A stretch of 64,000 bases of DNA, from contig CAYOZN010000008.1 in the NCBI GenBank assembly GCA_964408455.1, positions 1 to 64,000 of the forward strand, in the 5' to 3' direction. Source of the stretch: CAYOZN01 sp964408455. Lineage in GTDB: Bacteria > Planctomycetota > Phycisphaerae > UBA1845 > UTPLA1. Numbering within the stretch: the stretch's first letter is position 1; the number at the start of each line of letters is the position of its first letter. Position numbers and translations under genes: made by a program. Below the pieces are notes generated by a model that was given only the letters and a program-made list of their open reading frames with translations, did not search any database and was not told where the DNA came from. This document shows, one piece after another, positions 26,037 to 34,667 of this stretch.

Positions 26037-26510
26037 TTACACCGGCACCCAGGCCAGATCGAGAATGGTGTGCGTCGGCCGTTTGGTGTTGAACACGGCG
26101 CGGATGGGCATGCCGATCTCGGGCGTGCCTTCCTTCAGCCAACTCATGAGCCTGGTGCACACGCCCTCCAACTCGACGCTGATCAGCGGCGTGCCCGCGG
26201 GCAGTTTGAACAGTTCGCCCGGATACTTGACGACGCTCCAGGTGTAGATGCGGCCTTCGTGCGGGGCCTCGTGCCACGCCATGTCTTGCCAGCAGTCTGG
26301 GCACTGGCAGCGCGGCGGCAGCCAGAGGCGCTTTTCGTCGCAGCGCGGGTTGGTGCAGCGTGTGGCGAGCAGTTTCTCCTTCGCAAGTCCTTCAAAGAAG
26401 CGACCCCAGCCGCCGTAGCTGTGGAAGTGCGGCCAGGTCTTGGGGTTCGCGACGACCATCGGCTCACTTTGGATCACTTCGAGCGTTTTTTCGGGCCAGT
26501 CGATTGACAT
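26037..26510 (-). CDS. DUF35 zinc-ribbon/OB-fold protein
   Basis: The 157-aa protein has the DUF35 plan: an N-terminal helix region, a rubredoxin-like zinc ribbon with two Cys pairs (C-TNPR-C and C-Q-C-PDC, about residues 52-73), and a C-terminal OB-fold (GRIYTWSVVKYP, PLISVELEG, IGMPIRAVF). DUF35 proteins bind acyl-CoA and form tight complexes with thiolase-like partners, as in BbsA-BbsB, archaeal thiolase-HMG-CoA synthase and mycobacterial ChsH2-Ltp2. The partner here is the thiolase-like gene immediately upstream on the same strand, 76 bases away, so they are probably one operon. Confidence 0.85.
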   Translation of the reverse strand: MSIDWPEKTLEVIQSEPMVVANPKTWPHFHSYGGWGRFFEGLAKEKLLATRCTNPRCDEKRLWLPPRCQCPDCWQDMAWHEAPHEGRIYTWSVVKYPGELFKLPAGTPLISVELEGVCTRLMSWLKEGTPEIGMPIRAVFNTKRPTHTILDLAWVPV

Positions 26511-26586
26511 TGTCTTGACCTTTCGAAGTCGGGCGTGCGGGCGGCGGACAGGGCGCTCCGCCGCGGTTGCGCGCCGGTGCGGCGCA

Positions 26587-27957
26587 TTACGGCTTTTCGA
26601 GAACGGCGCAGGTCACGTGGCTGCCTGTTCCGGCGTGGGAGATGGCGCATCCGCGGCGGGCGTTTTTCACCTGGAGGCTGCGCCAGTCGGCGGGCTTCTC
26701 CTTGCCGTAGCGCTTCCAGAGGGCCGGATCGCCGTGAAACTTGTCGTACTCGCCGCGCAGCTGCCAGAAGAGCTCGACCATCTGGAAGATGCCGGTCGCG
26801 CCGACGGCGTGCATGGTGCCGATCAGGCCGCCCGACAGGTTGGTCGGCAGGCGGCCTTCGAAATAGGCATCGCCGGATTCGATGAACTCGCGACCGCGGC
26901 CGTAGGGGCGCAGGCCGATGTCCTCGTAGGTCTGGACGTCGCTGATGGTGAAGGCGTCGTGGGTTTCGAGCAGATCGAAGTCCTCGAGCGGATCGCGGAT
27001 GCCGGCCATGTTGTAGGCAAGATAAGCGGCCATGCGCGAGGCGAGGAAGGAGCTGAAGCCGGGCCAGTCGGTGCGGCGGCGGTTGAAGTAGTCGCGGTAG
27101 GTCTCTTCGGTCTCGTGGGGCAAGAGCAGGATGGGCATGTGCCGGCGGTCGGCGGTGCGCAGGGTGTGCGAGCCACCGCAGATGGCGGAAAGCCGGATGG
27201 GGCGATCGGTGAGCTTGAGTGCCGTTTCTTCGTCAGCGAGGATGAGGACGGCGGCGCCGACGCTCATGACGCAGCATTCGAGATAGGACAGGGGGTGGGA
27301 GACGATTTCGTTCTTCAGAATGTCGTCGACGGTGTAGCGGCCGGGGTTCTGCGAATAGGGCGAGTAGTGGGCGTAGAGGTGGTTCTTGACGGCAATGCGG
27401 GCGAGGGTCTCGCGCGGCACGCTGTTTTCATACTGGTAGCGCTGGGCCATGAGGGCGTAGTAGCTGGCGTACATCCAGCCGAGTTCGCTTTCGAAATCCT
27501 TGCAGGCGGCGCTGGCGATGTAGGAGTTCCCCACCTTGGTGGAGACTTCGTCCATGCGCTCCCAGCCGACGACGGGTACGCAGGAGGCATAGCCGCTGGC
27601 GATGGCCTGGGCGGCGGCGAGGACGGCGGAGCCGCCGGTAGCGCCGCCGGTCTTGATCTCGACGTTTCCCAGCGGGTCGAACCCGAGATAGTCGTGGACC
27701 TTGGCGGCGGCGAGGAGCTGGTCGCCGAAATGATCGGCGAACTGAGAATAGACGCACCAGTTGACCATGCCGCGCAGTGCCGCGGGATCGACTTTCAGGT
27801 CGTTTTCCTCGACGGCCATGCGGAGGGCCTCGACGCAGAGCTGGCAGGTGTTCTTCTCGGGGTAGCGCTTGCGAAAATCTGTGAGGCCTGCGGCGACGAG
27901 GTAGACGGGCCGCTCGAAACGGGGAATGCGAAGATTCTGGGTACTCAGCCGGATCAT
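26587..27957 (-). CDS. Thiolase-like protein (SCP-x/lipid-transfer type) lacking the usual nucleophilic Cys
   Basis: I place the start at ATG 27957, preceded by AAGGCGG; sequence further upstream in the frame is unrelated. The 456-aa product has the SCP-x thiolase fold. It shows an N-terminal VAAGLTDFRK region, the helix after KTGGATGGSAV, the His motif ETHDAF (about 335) and the HAVGATG motif (about 380). Where thiolases have Cys in CASG, this protein reads G-ATG (about residue 103), so the acyl-enzyme nucleophile seems absent. A DUF35 partner follows. Mycobacterial Ltp2, also Cys-less with a DUF35 partner, is a retro-aldolase. That or another C-C bond reaction is more plausible than ordinary thiolysis. 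Confidence 0.8.
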   Translation of the reverse strand: MIRLSTQNLRIPRFERPVYLVAAGLTDFRKRYPEKNTCQLCVEALRMAVEENDLKVDPAALRGMVNWCVYSQFADHFGDQLLAAAKVHDYLGFDPLGNVEIKTGGATGGSAVLAAAQAIASGYASCVPVVGWERMDEVSTKVGNSYIASAACKDFESELGWMYASYYALMAQRYQYENSVPRETLARIAVKNHLYAHYSPYSQNPGRYTVDDILKNEIVSHPLSYLECCVMSVGAAVLILADEETALKLTDRPIRLSAICGGSHTLRTADRRHMPILLLPHETEETYRDYFNRRRTDWPGFSSFLASRMAAYLAYNMAGIRDPLEDFDLLETHDAFTISDVQTYEDIGLRPYGRGREFIESGDAYFEGRLPTNLSGGLIGTMHAVGATGIFQMVELFWQLRGEYDKFHGDPALWKRYGKEKPADWRSLQVKNARRGCAISHAGTGSHVTCAVLEKP

Positions 27958-28213
27958 GGGTGCCGCCTTTCGAGATTCTGCGCGCGACGATCCGCGCGGC
28001 AATCCTTGACCAGAATGAAGGAGCGGCTTGAGACGTGAGGCCGGTTCCGTCGCGATCGGCCAGCGGCCGAACGACACGTCCATGTTACAACAGGCGATTT
28101 GAAAACCAAACGCGAAGTTTGCGTGAATCTTCCCGGCGGCATGACGCATTCCTGCCATCGGTCGGGTCCGGCCGCAGGACGCTGGACCGGCCGACGAGCA
28201 GAGGAGATGCACC

Positions 28214-30064
28214 ATGGACGCGCGTAAGTTGTTGTCAGTCATGTTGTTGTCGGCGATCGCCGTACTCGGGCCGGGGCTGAGCGGGGGTTGCGGAACGGAT
28301 GTGGGCGGCAATCCGCTTCCGGAAAATCCTGATCCCAACGCGCCGGCGCCGGATCCGAACGATCCCGGTCCGGCGCCGGGCGATCCGGCGGATCCGCTGG
28401 CGGGGCTGCGACCGCGGCGGCTGCGGCTGATCGTTCGACCGGAGGCGGGGCTGATCGATCTGTTGTGGGATGCGCCGGCGGATGCCGCAGGTGTGGCATC
28501 GTACGTCGTGTATTCGGCAGCCGAGCCGCTGGAGGAGGGCGAGGCCGCGCTCGCAGTGGCCGAGGTCGCGGGCGATGTGCGCCAGGCGACGATTGCCGTT
28601 GCGCCCGATACGGGGCTGCGGCACCTGCACGTCGGGGCGCGGGCGGCGGATGGCGAGGAGGTGCTGTCGGAGGCGCTGGTGCTGGACACGGCGTCGCGGC
28701 TGGCCTTTCTGGCGAGGAAAAACCGGACGGACACGATCGAGGCTTTCATCAGCCGGCTGGGCGAACCGGAGCCGCTGCGGGCGAGCGGGTCGATCGTGCC
28801 GTTCAGTGCCGTTGTGGCGGCATTTTGGTCGCCGGACGGGCGGAAGCTCGCCATGGTCAGCGACCGCGAGCGGCTGGGGACGTTCGGGCTGTATGTGAAC
28901 GAGCCGGACGGGGCGAGCGAACCGGTGAAGGTGAGCGGGCCGGACGGGCTGTTGGGCAGCCAGATCGTGGCGGCGGAGTGGTCGCCGGACTGCCGGCGGA
29001 TCGCGTTCAGCTCGAACCAGGAAAACGTCAACGTGGTTCGCAGTTACGTGACGACGCCGGAAGAGGGGGCGACGCCGAGGCCGATCGACAGCGCGTTCGC
29101 GGAGAACGTCACGACATTCGTGTTGAAGTATCTGCGCGACGGGCGGCGGGTGTTGATGGGCGTGGACGAGAATGCCGACTTTGTCATCGACGGCGTGCAC
29201 CTGGTGAATGTCGAGGATGGCAGTGCCGCCGAGATTGCACGAGCGATCCGGACGGACGAGAACTTTGATATCTTCGTGGGTCTGTCGGCCGGCGAGACGA
29301 TGTTCGCATTTCTGTCTGACCGGCTGGTGCCGGGGCGGAACGAGCTGTACGTGGTGCCGGTGGACGGGAGCGAATTGCCGCGGGTGGTGAGCGGCGCAAT
29401 CGTGCCGGGCGGCGAGGTGAACAGTGCGCTGTGGTCGCCGGATGGCACGCGGCTGGCATTCACGGTGTCCGACGAGGACGATCGCAAGCCGGAGCTGTTC
29501 GTCATCGATCCGTTCGCCGCGGGGGCAGAGCGGGTGAAGGTGAGTGGGGCGCCGCCGAAGAACTTCGGGGTGCGCGACTTTGCATGGTCGCCGGATGGCA
29601 CGCGGCTGGCATTCCTGGCGGACAAGGAGATCTCGACCAACGACGAGCTGTACGTCGCCCCGGCGGCGGGCGGCGTGGAGCCGGACAAGCGAAGCGGCAC
29701 GCCGATCGGCCGGGGGATTCGCGGATTTGAGTGGTCGCCGGATGGCAAGCGGCTGGCGTTTCTGTCGGAGATCGACTCGAGCAATTTCCACACGCTCTTT
29801 GTGACGACGGTAGAGGGCTTCGTCAGTGCGAAGCCGGTGAATGGCGAGATCGTGGAGGGCGGGGACGTGTCGCTGGTGGACATCGGCTGGTCGAGCGGCG
29901 GGGCGCTGGTGATCTTCAGCGCGGACAAGTTGCAGAAGGACCGGCTGGAGCAATTCGTGGTGCGGCGGGAAGGGGGCGTGGAGCCGACGCGGGTGAACGG
30001 GGGGCTGGTGAGCGGGGGCCAGGTGGTGTTCGGTTCGGCGGTGTGGTCGCCGTTCAGCCAGTAG
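28214..30064 (+). CDS. Putative lipoprotein with WD40-like (PD40/TolB-type) propeller
   Basis: The 616-aa protein starts at ATG 28214. A signal peptide ends in LSGGC, a plausible lipobox with Cys27 as lipidation site. A Pro/Asp/Asn-rich linker follows (about 33-62). Residues about 68-165 look like a fibronectin-type-III-like domain (LIDLLWDAPADAAGVASYVVY). From about 170 to the end there are at least six PD40 repeats (FWSPDGRKLAMVSD, EWSPDCRRIAFSS, LWSPDGTRLAF, AWSPDGTRLAFLAD, EWSPDGKRLAFLS), as in TolB-type propellers. It is probably anchored in the envelope. Nothing links it to the leucine-degradation genes on either side. Confidence 0.85.
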   Translation: MDARKLLSVMLLSAIAVLGPGLSGGCGTDVGGNPLPENPDPNAPAPDPNDPGPAPGDPADPLAGLRPRRLRLIVRPEAGLIDLLWDAPADAAGVASYVVYSAAEPLEEGEAALAVAEVAGDVRQATIAVAPDTGLRHLHVGARAADGEEVLSEALVLDTASRLAFLARKNRTDTIEAFISRLGEPEPLRASGSIVPFSAVVAAFWSPDGRKLAMVSDRERLGTFGLYVNEPDGASEPVKVSGPDGLLGSQIVAAEWSPDCRRIAFSSNQENVNVVRSYVTTPEEGATPRPIDSAFAENVTTFVLKYLRDGRRVLMGVDENADFVIDGVHLVNVEDGSAAEIARAIRTDENFDIFVGLSAGETMFAFLSDRLVPGRNELYVVPVDGSELPRVVSGAIVPGGEVNSALWSPDGTRLAFTVSDEDDRKPELFVIDPFAAGAERVKVSGAPPKNFGVRDFAWSPDGTRLAFLADKEISTNDELYVAPAAGGVEPDKRSGTPIGRGIRGFEWSPDGKRLAFLSEIDSSNFHTLFVTTVEGFVSAKPVNGEIVEGGDVSLVDIGWSSGGALVIFSADKLQKDRLEQFVVRREGGVEPTRVNGGLVSGGQVVFGSAVWSPFSQ

Positions 30065-30198
30065 GCCGGCTGGGTTGGAAGCCTCGTCTGATGGTGCATT
30101 CTCAGGGGCACGTGGTTCGCGAAGTTCGCGGGCTGCGTGCCTTTTTGCGAAACTCGGCCGGGACTGACGGCAGCCTTCTGCATCTATACCGGAGATGT

Positions 30199-30204
30199 TA
30201 TAAT
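30199..30204 (+). promoter_or_regulatory. -10 element of the antitoxin-toxin operon
   Basis: A perfect TATAAT lies 34 bases before the likely antitoxin start. The -35 position is weak (TTCTGC), as is common where an antitoxin controls its own promoter. Confidence 0.45.
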
Positions 30205-30237
30205 CACAGTGACCAGGTCGGGAATTGTGGGCAAAGG

Positions 30238-30495
30238 TTGCGTGCACAATTGGCAAGCGGCAAGGTTGAGAATATCCTGAGCGAGCTCAAGTCGCTTCGT
30301 CCGGACGAGCAGATCGTGCTGGCCGAGGCCATTGACCAGTTGACGTGGGTGGCACGCTGGCGGCGAATTTGTGAGCGGATCGAAGCATCGCGCGGTGATG
30401 CTCCGCAAGTCCCTGATGAGGAGATCGACCGCGAGGTTGAAGAACTGCGCAGGGAGAAGCCGCTATCCGCGCGATCCTCGACACATCGGTCCTGA
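30238..30495 (+). CDS. Putative antitoxin of a PIN-toxin pair
   Basis: This small acidic/helical protein of about 85 aa (VENILSELKSLRPDEQIVLAEAIDQL, then IDREVEELRREKPL) overlaps the following PIN-domain gene by 31 bases. The pattern 'helix, LRPDE, helix, C-terminal EEL motif' resembles small antitoxins of planctomycete and cyanobacterial PIN pairs. The start is uncertain: TTG 30238 or TTG 30250. No ATG fits in this frame between the -10 element and the conserved region. Together with 30465-30920 it makes a type II toxin-antitoxin candidate. Confidence 0.6.
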   Translation: MRAQLASGKVENILSELKSLRPDEQIVLAEAIDQLTWVARWRRICERIEASRGDAPQVPDEEIDREVEELRREKPLSARSSTHRS

Positions 30496-30920
30496 TCAGT
30501 GCGCTCCTGAAGGGCTGGTGGCGCGAGATCGCGTCTGCGCTCGAGACGGGCCGGCTGACGCTGATCATATCGCCGGAGCGGATTGACGAGTTTCTTGACG
30601 TGGTATCACGGCCACGATTCTCCTCTCAAATCGAATTACGGGATGCCGAGACCGTCGCAGAATTGCTTCGAAAGGCGGAAGTTCATTCGCCATCGGTCGT
30701 GCCGGAAGTTTGTCGTGATCCGAGCGATGACTTCCTTCTCGCACTGGCTGTGAGCGCAGGGGCGGATGTGCTGGTTTCGCGCGATGAGGATCTTCTGGCG
30801 CTGAAGAGCCACGGTCAGACGGGCATTGTGCACGTTGCTGAGTTCCTGAGGCGCGTGACTGAAATCCGCCAGAGCCCGGAGACCACGTTGGCGCCGCACG
30901 GGGAAGAACTCCGGATCTGA
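30465..30920 (+). CDS. PIN-domain toxin with an apparent ATC start codon
   Basis: The frame encodes a complete 151-aa PIN domain beginning RAILDTSVLISALL, where family members read MRAVLDTNVLISALL. The acidic active-site set is present: D in LDTS, E in SPERIDEF, D in DPSDDFLLALA and D in LVSRDEDLL. PIN toxins are magnesium-dependent RNases. The expected ATG is replaced by ATC at 30465, with AGGGAG eight bases before it. No ATG, GTG or TTG occurs in frame until a GTG at 30600, which would delete the first 45 residues and the first catalytic Asp. It is either a rare non-canonical start, a recent start-codon mutation, or a base error. Confidence 0.75.
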   Translation: MRAILDTSVLISALLKGWWREIASALETGRLTLIISPERIDEFLDVVSRPRFSSQIELRDAETVAELLRKAEVHSPSVVPEVCRDPSDDFLLALAVSAGADVLVSRDEDLLALKSHGQTGIVHVAEFLRRVTEIRQSPETTLAPHGEELRI

Positions 30921-31012
30921 CCAAGGAGCAAGAAGCAATTCTGCGCAGGCTCGAAGAGCGCATCGGAAAGACGGTCGATCGAGAGTAACTGTCCAGATTG
31001 AGGAGTTTGCCC

Positions 31013-31798
31013 GTGCCCGAGTTTGTCCAGAGTTCGCTCGCAAGCGGCGTCGCCAACATCACGCTCACCCGTCCCGAACTGCACAATGCTTTTAACGAAG
31101 TCGTCATTCGCGAGCTGACGGCGGCGTTTCGCGACGTTGGCGCGCGGGCGGACGTGCGGGTCGTCGTGCTGCGGGCGGAGGGCAAGAGCTTCTGCGCCGG
31201 GGCGGACATCCACTGGATGAAGCGGATGGTGGATTACACGTTTGAGGAAAACGTGGCCGATGCGACCGAGATGGCGGGGATGCTGCGGGCCATCCGGGAG
31301 TGTCCGAAGCCGGTGATCGCGCGGGTGCACGGGGCGGCGATCGGGGGCGGCGTGGGGCTGACGGCGGCGTGTGACATGGCGGTGGCAGTGAAGAGCGCGG
31401 TGTTCTGCCTGAGCGAGGTGAAGCTGGGGATTCTGCCGGCGGTGATCTCGCCGTACGTGCTGGAGAAGATCGGGCCGGGGCACATGCGGCGGTATGCCTT
31501 GACGGCGGAGCGGTTTGATGCGGAGGAGGCGCGGCGGATCGGGCTGGTGTCGGAAGTCGCGGCGGACGAGCCGGGGCTGGACATGGTGATTGCGGGATGG
31601 TGCGAGCAACTGGCGGCGAACGGGCCGGAGGCGCTGGCGGCGTGCAAGGCGGTGCTGCGGGATGTGCAGGCGGCGGCGTCTTGGGACGAAAAGCAGCGGC
31701 TGACGGTCGAGCACATCTCGAAGCGGCGCGTCAGCGACGAAGGGCAGGAGGGGCTGAAGGCGTTTCTGGAGAAGCGAAAGCCGGGGTGGATGGGGTAG
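31013..31798 (+). CDS. Enoyl-CoA hydratase family protein, probable methylglutaconyl-CoA hydratase
   Basis: I choose GTG 31013, seven bases after GAGGAG; a TTG at 30998 is also open. The 261-aa product is a crotonase-fold protein. It shows the oxyanion-hole motif KSFCAGADIHWMKRM, the HGAAIGGGVGL loop and the catalytic-Glu region FCLSEVKLGILPAVISPYV. The WMKRM and PAVISPYV sequences are typical of methylglutaconyl-CoA hydratases, which hydrate 3-methylglutaconyl-CoA to HMG-CoA. This is the step between methylcrotonyl-CoA carboxylase and HMG-CoA lyase, both encoded nearby. The pathway role is therefore inferred from both sequence and context. Confidence 0.88.
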   Translation: MPEFVQSSLASGVANITLTRPELHNAFNEVVIRELTAAFRDVGARADVRVVVLRAEGKSFCAGADIHWMKRMVDYTFEENVADATEMAGMLRAIRECPKPVIARVHGAAIGGGVGLTAACDMAVAVKSAVFCLSEVKLGILPAVISPYVLEKIGPGHMRRYALTAERFDAEEARRIGLVSEVAADEPGLDMVIAGWCEQLAANGPEALAACKAVLRDVQAAASWDEKQRLTVEHISKRRVSDEGQEGLKAFLEKRKPGWMG

Positions 31799-31903
31799 GA
31801 ATGCGGAATGCAGAAATAACATGAGCGATACCGAGGGATGGGTGATTTGGTGATTTGGTGATTGGCCCCGCGGATGTACGTCGGGCGGCAACGGTGTGGG
31901 CAC

Positions 31904-32533
31904 ATGCGGGATCGGTGGCTTCTACTATGTGGGCGAGTCGGACCTGAGGGGGGTGATTGCGCCGGTGCGCTTTACGATTGTCTGACGTCGCTCTATGCAT
32001 GGCCGCATCGAAAATACCACAACATGGGACACGTCGCGGAACTGCTGCCGGTGTTTGACAGTGTCTCCGGCATGGCAGTCCATGCCGACGAGGTGGAGTT
32101 CGCCATCTGGCTGCACGATTGCGTGTACGTGGCGGGGCGCGACGACAACGAGTCGCGCAGCGCGGACGTGGCGGTGGCGTTTCTGCGGGCGACGGGTGCG
32201 GCGACGGGCGTGCGGGAGCGCGTGCGGGGGATGATCCTGGCGACGCGGCACGCGGGGCCCGTGTCGGAGCCGGACGAGCGGCTGGTGGCGGACATCGATC
32301 TGACGCGGCTGGCGGTGCCGGCGGCGCAGTTTGAGGAGAATGGTCAGCGCATTCGCGAGGAGTATTCGTGCACCATCGAAGAATTCATGGCGGGGCGGCG
32401 GGCGTTCATCGAGTCCTTCCTGGCGCGGCCGGCGATCTACCAGACCGATCACTTCCGGCGTGAGTACGAGGCCCGTGCGCGGGAGAACCTGTCGCGGGCC
32501 CTGGCGAGGCTTCAAGAAAAAGTCGTTGAATGA
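31904..32533 (+). CDS. HD-type metal-dependent phosphohydrolase (COG4339-like)
   Basis: I place the start at ATG 31904; in-frame TTG 31862 and ATG 31874 are alternatives. The 209-aa protein carries the HD-superfamily pattern of the COG4339 group: RKYHNMGHVAELL (about 36-48), FAIWLHDCVYV (metal-binding HD pair) and DDNESRSAD. Further conserved acidic residues lie in VADIDLTRL. Such proteins are predicted metal-dependent hydrolases of unknown substrate. It sits between the hydratase and the biotin carboxylase, in the same direction, but has no known part in leucine breakdown. Confidence 0.82.
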   Translation: MRDRWLLLCGRVGPEGGDCAGALYDCLTSLYAWPHRKYHNMGHVAELLPVFDSVSGMAVHADEVEFAIWLHDCVYVAGRDDNESRSADVAVAFLRATGAATGVRERVRGMILATRHAGPVSEPDERLVADIDLTRLAVPAAQFEENGQRIREEYSCTIEEFMAGRRAFIESFLARPAIYQTDHFRREYEARARENLSRALARLQEKVVE

Positions 32534-32703
32534 AAGCGGCTGCGCTGCCAATCGGCGGGGCGGTTCCGGCTTGGCCGTGCTGAGCAGGCGGGTCACCATG
32601 TTCATGCTGCGGTCGTTGGCCAGCCGGCGGTAATTTCGCTATTCTGAATCCGCCGGACGCGCCGTGTCGCGCCGATGCCATCATCAAGATAGCGGGGACG
32701 CCC

Positions 32704-34251
32704 TTGTTCAAGAAAGTGCTGATAGCCAACCGCGGCGAGATTGCGGTGCGGATTGCGCAGACGCTCCAGGAGATGGGCATCGTCGCGGTCGCGGTGCACA
32801 GCGACGTGGACCGGCAGGCGGTGCACGTGGCGGCGGCGGACGAGGCGTATGCGCTGGGCGGGACGACGTCGGCGGAAAGCTATCTGCGAATCGACAAGAT
32901 CATCGACGTGGCGCGGCGGCACGGGGTGGAAGCGATTCATCCGGGGTACGGGTTTCTGTCGGAGAATGAGGACTTTGCCGCCGCGTGCCGCGACACCGGC
33001 ATCACGTTCATCGGGCCGACGCCGGAGGTGATCCGCGACATGGGGGACAAGATCGTCGCGAAGCGGACGTTCAGCGCGGCGGGTGTGCCGACGGTGCCGG
33101 GGTTCACGCTGGGGGAGGGGTTTCGCGCAGCGGCGCAGGGTGCGCAGAGCAGAGGGGGAGAAGAGAGTGGAGATCGTGCCGACGGTGACGGGGTTGCGAC
33201 ACTGGAGGAGCTGCGGCGGCGGTGCGGGGAGATCGGCTATCCGGTGCTGATCAAGGCGGCGGCGGGGGGCGGCGGCAAGGGCATGCGGGTGGTGAAGGGG
33301 GAGGGGGAGCTGGTCGGTGCCATTGAAGCGGCGCAGCGGGAGGCGGGGTCGGCATTCGGCGATGCGCGGGTCTTCGTGGAGAAGTATATCACGCGGCCGC
33401 GGCACGTGGAGATTCAGATCTTCGGCGATACGCACGGGAACGTGGTGCACCTGTTCGAGCGCGAGTGCAGCATTCAACGGCGGCATCAGAAGATCGTCGA
33501 GGAGTCGCCATCGACGGCGCTGACGCCGGAGCGGCGGGCGGCGATGGGCGAGGCGGCGGTGCGGGCGGCCAAGGCGATCGGGTATGTGAACGCGGGGACG
33601 GTGGAGTTCATCGTCGATGAGGGCGGGGCCTTCTATTTTCTGGAGGTGAACACGCGGCTCCAGGTGGAGCACCCGGTGACGGAGCTGGTGACGCGGCAGG
33701 ACCTGGTTCGGGCGCAGGTGATGGTGGCGGCGGGGGAGCGGCTGCCGTTTTCGCAGGATTCGGTGTCACAACTTGGACACTCGATCGAGTGCCGGGTGTA
33801 CGCGGAGGACGCGACGCGGGGATTTCTGCCGTCGACAGGCCGAATTGAGCACTATGTCGCGCCTGCGGGGCCGGGCGTTCGGGTGGACAGCGGGGTGCAG
33901 GCGGGATCCGAGGTGACGGTGCACTATGATCCCATGCTGGCGAAGCTGGCGGTGTGGGGCCGGACGCGGGACGAGGCGATTGACAAGATGGCGTGGGCGC
34001 TGTCGCGGTTCGTGATGCTGGGGGTGACGACGAACATCGAGTTTCTGCACGCGGTGGTGACACACCCGGGTCACCGGGCGGGGCGCATTCACACGCATTT
34101 TCTGGAGGAGCACGCGATATCGACGGAGGTGAGTGACGTGCCGGCGCTGGTGTACGCCGCGGCGGCGATGGCGGGGCGGGGGCTGGCGCAGCCGGCGCCG
34201 GTCGCGCAACAGGGCCCGTGGCAATCGGGGAACGGGTGGCGCGCGTATTGA
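32704..34251 (+). CDS. mccA: Biotin carboxylase part of methylcrotonyl-CoA carboxylase alpha (split subunit)
   Basis: The 515-aa protein begins at TTG (FKKVLIANRGEIAVRI). It has the full biotin carboxylase domain: the N-terminal ANRGEIA motif, ATP-grasp glycine loop GGGGKGMRVV, EKYITRPRHVEIQIFGD, ECSIQRRHQKIVEESPS and EMNTRLQVEHPVTE-type region (here EVNTRLQVEHPVTE). An extra, polar segment of about 20 residues (about 145-165) interrupts the ATP-grasp region. The protein stops just after GPWQSGNGWRAY, where intact alpha subunits continue into the BT linker and biotin domain. That missing part is encoded separately at 34960. It supplies ATP-dependent carboxylation of biotin. Confidence 0.92.
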   Translation: MFKKVLIANRGEIAVRIAQTLQEMGIVAVAVHSDVDRQAVHVAAADEAYALGGTTSAESYLRIDKIIDVARRHGVEAIHPGYGFLSENEDFAAACRDTGITFIGPTPEVIRDMGDKIVAKRTFSAAGVPTVPGFTLGEGFRAAAQGAQSRGGEESGDRADGDGVATLEELRRRCGEIGYPVLIKAAAGGGGKGMRVVKGEGELVGAIEAAQREAGSAFGDARVFVEKYITRPRHVEIQIFGDTHGNVVHLFERECSIQRRHQKIVEESPSTALTPERRAAMGEAAVRAAKAIGYVNAGTVEFIVDEGGAFYFLEVNTRLQVEHPVTELVTRQDLVRAQVMVAAGERLPFSQDSVSQLGHSIECRVYAEDATRGFLPSTGRIEHYVAPAGPGVRVDSGVQAGSEVTVHYDPMLAKLAVWGRTRDEAIDKMAWALSRFVMLGVTTNIEFLHAVVTHPGHRAGRIHTHFLEEHAISTEVSDVPALVYAAAAMAGRGLAQPAPVAQQGPWQSGNGWRAY

Positions 34252-34366
34252 ATGGGCGCGGGGTTGTGGTTGGCGCGAGGGGGCGTATGCGCGAGGGCTT
34301 GTTTGTGCGAGGGTTTGTTGGTGCGAGGGTTTGTTGGTGCGAGTTCGGTTGCGCGAGGGGGCGTTC

Positions 34367-34557
34367 AGTCGTCCCTACGGGACTTGCGGTCCTCTCGCGT
34401 CNNNNNNNNNNNNNNNNNNNNNNNNNNNNNNNNNNNNNNNNNNNNNNNNNNNNNNNNNNNNNNNNNNNNNNNNNNNNNNNNNNNNNNNNNNNNNNNNNNN
34501 NCAAACCCAGCACTGAAGTGCTGGGCTATTTTCGAATGTCCCTACGGGACACGTTCA
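34367..34557 (+). repeat. REP-like palindromic repeat, copy 1 (interrupted by the gap)
   Basis: The left part (CGTTCAGTCGTCCCTACGGGAC) ends at the gap. The right part holds two palindromes, one centred on CCCAGCACTGAAGTGCTGGG and one on GTCCCTACGGGAC. The same two-part order occurs intact at 34668-34772. The arrangement resembles bacterial REP/BIME elements of the kind moved by REP-associated transposases. Confidence 0.7.
34402..34501. other. Scaffold gap of 100 N
   Basis: Exactly 100 undetermined bases, an arbitrary gap length. The true length and content are unknown. The flanks are two halves of the same repeat, so the gap may hide more copies. Confidence 0.98.
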
Positions 34558-34667
34558 GGCGCGGGCGGTGAGGCGAGGGAGTGAAACGTGCGGGAATGAG
34601 CGGTCGAGGAAATGAGCGGCGAAAAGCAATCGCAATGAGACGGGGACAACGACGGGCACGGTTGGGG

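Noticed and set aside
26440..28038. A 532-codon plus-strand frame opposite the thiolase-like and DUF35 genes
   Set aside because: It is a GC-rich antisense shadow. The minus strand has clear domains and motifs over the same bases, while this frame has none and is full of low-complexity Gly/Ala/Val.
27958..29031. N-terminal extension of the thiolase-like frame
   Set aside because: The extra 358 codons are low-complexity and overlap the lipoprotein gene in antisense. A good ribosome site precedes ATG 27957, where thiolase similarity begins.
28235..30256. A 673-codon minus-strand frame opposite the PD40 lipoprotein
   Set aside because: Its composition is Arg/His/Pro-rich, typical of the reverse of GC-rich coding DNA. 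The plus strand has a signal peptide and repeats.
31842..31866. GTGATTTG repeated three times after the hydratase gene
   Set aside because: Too short to interpret; probably simple slippage.
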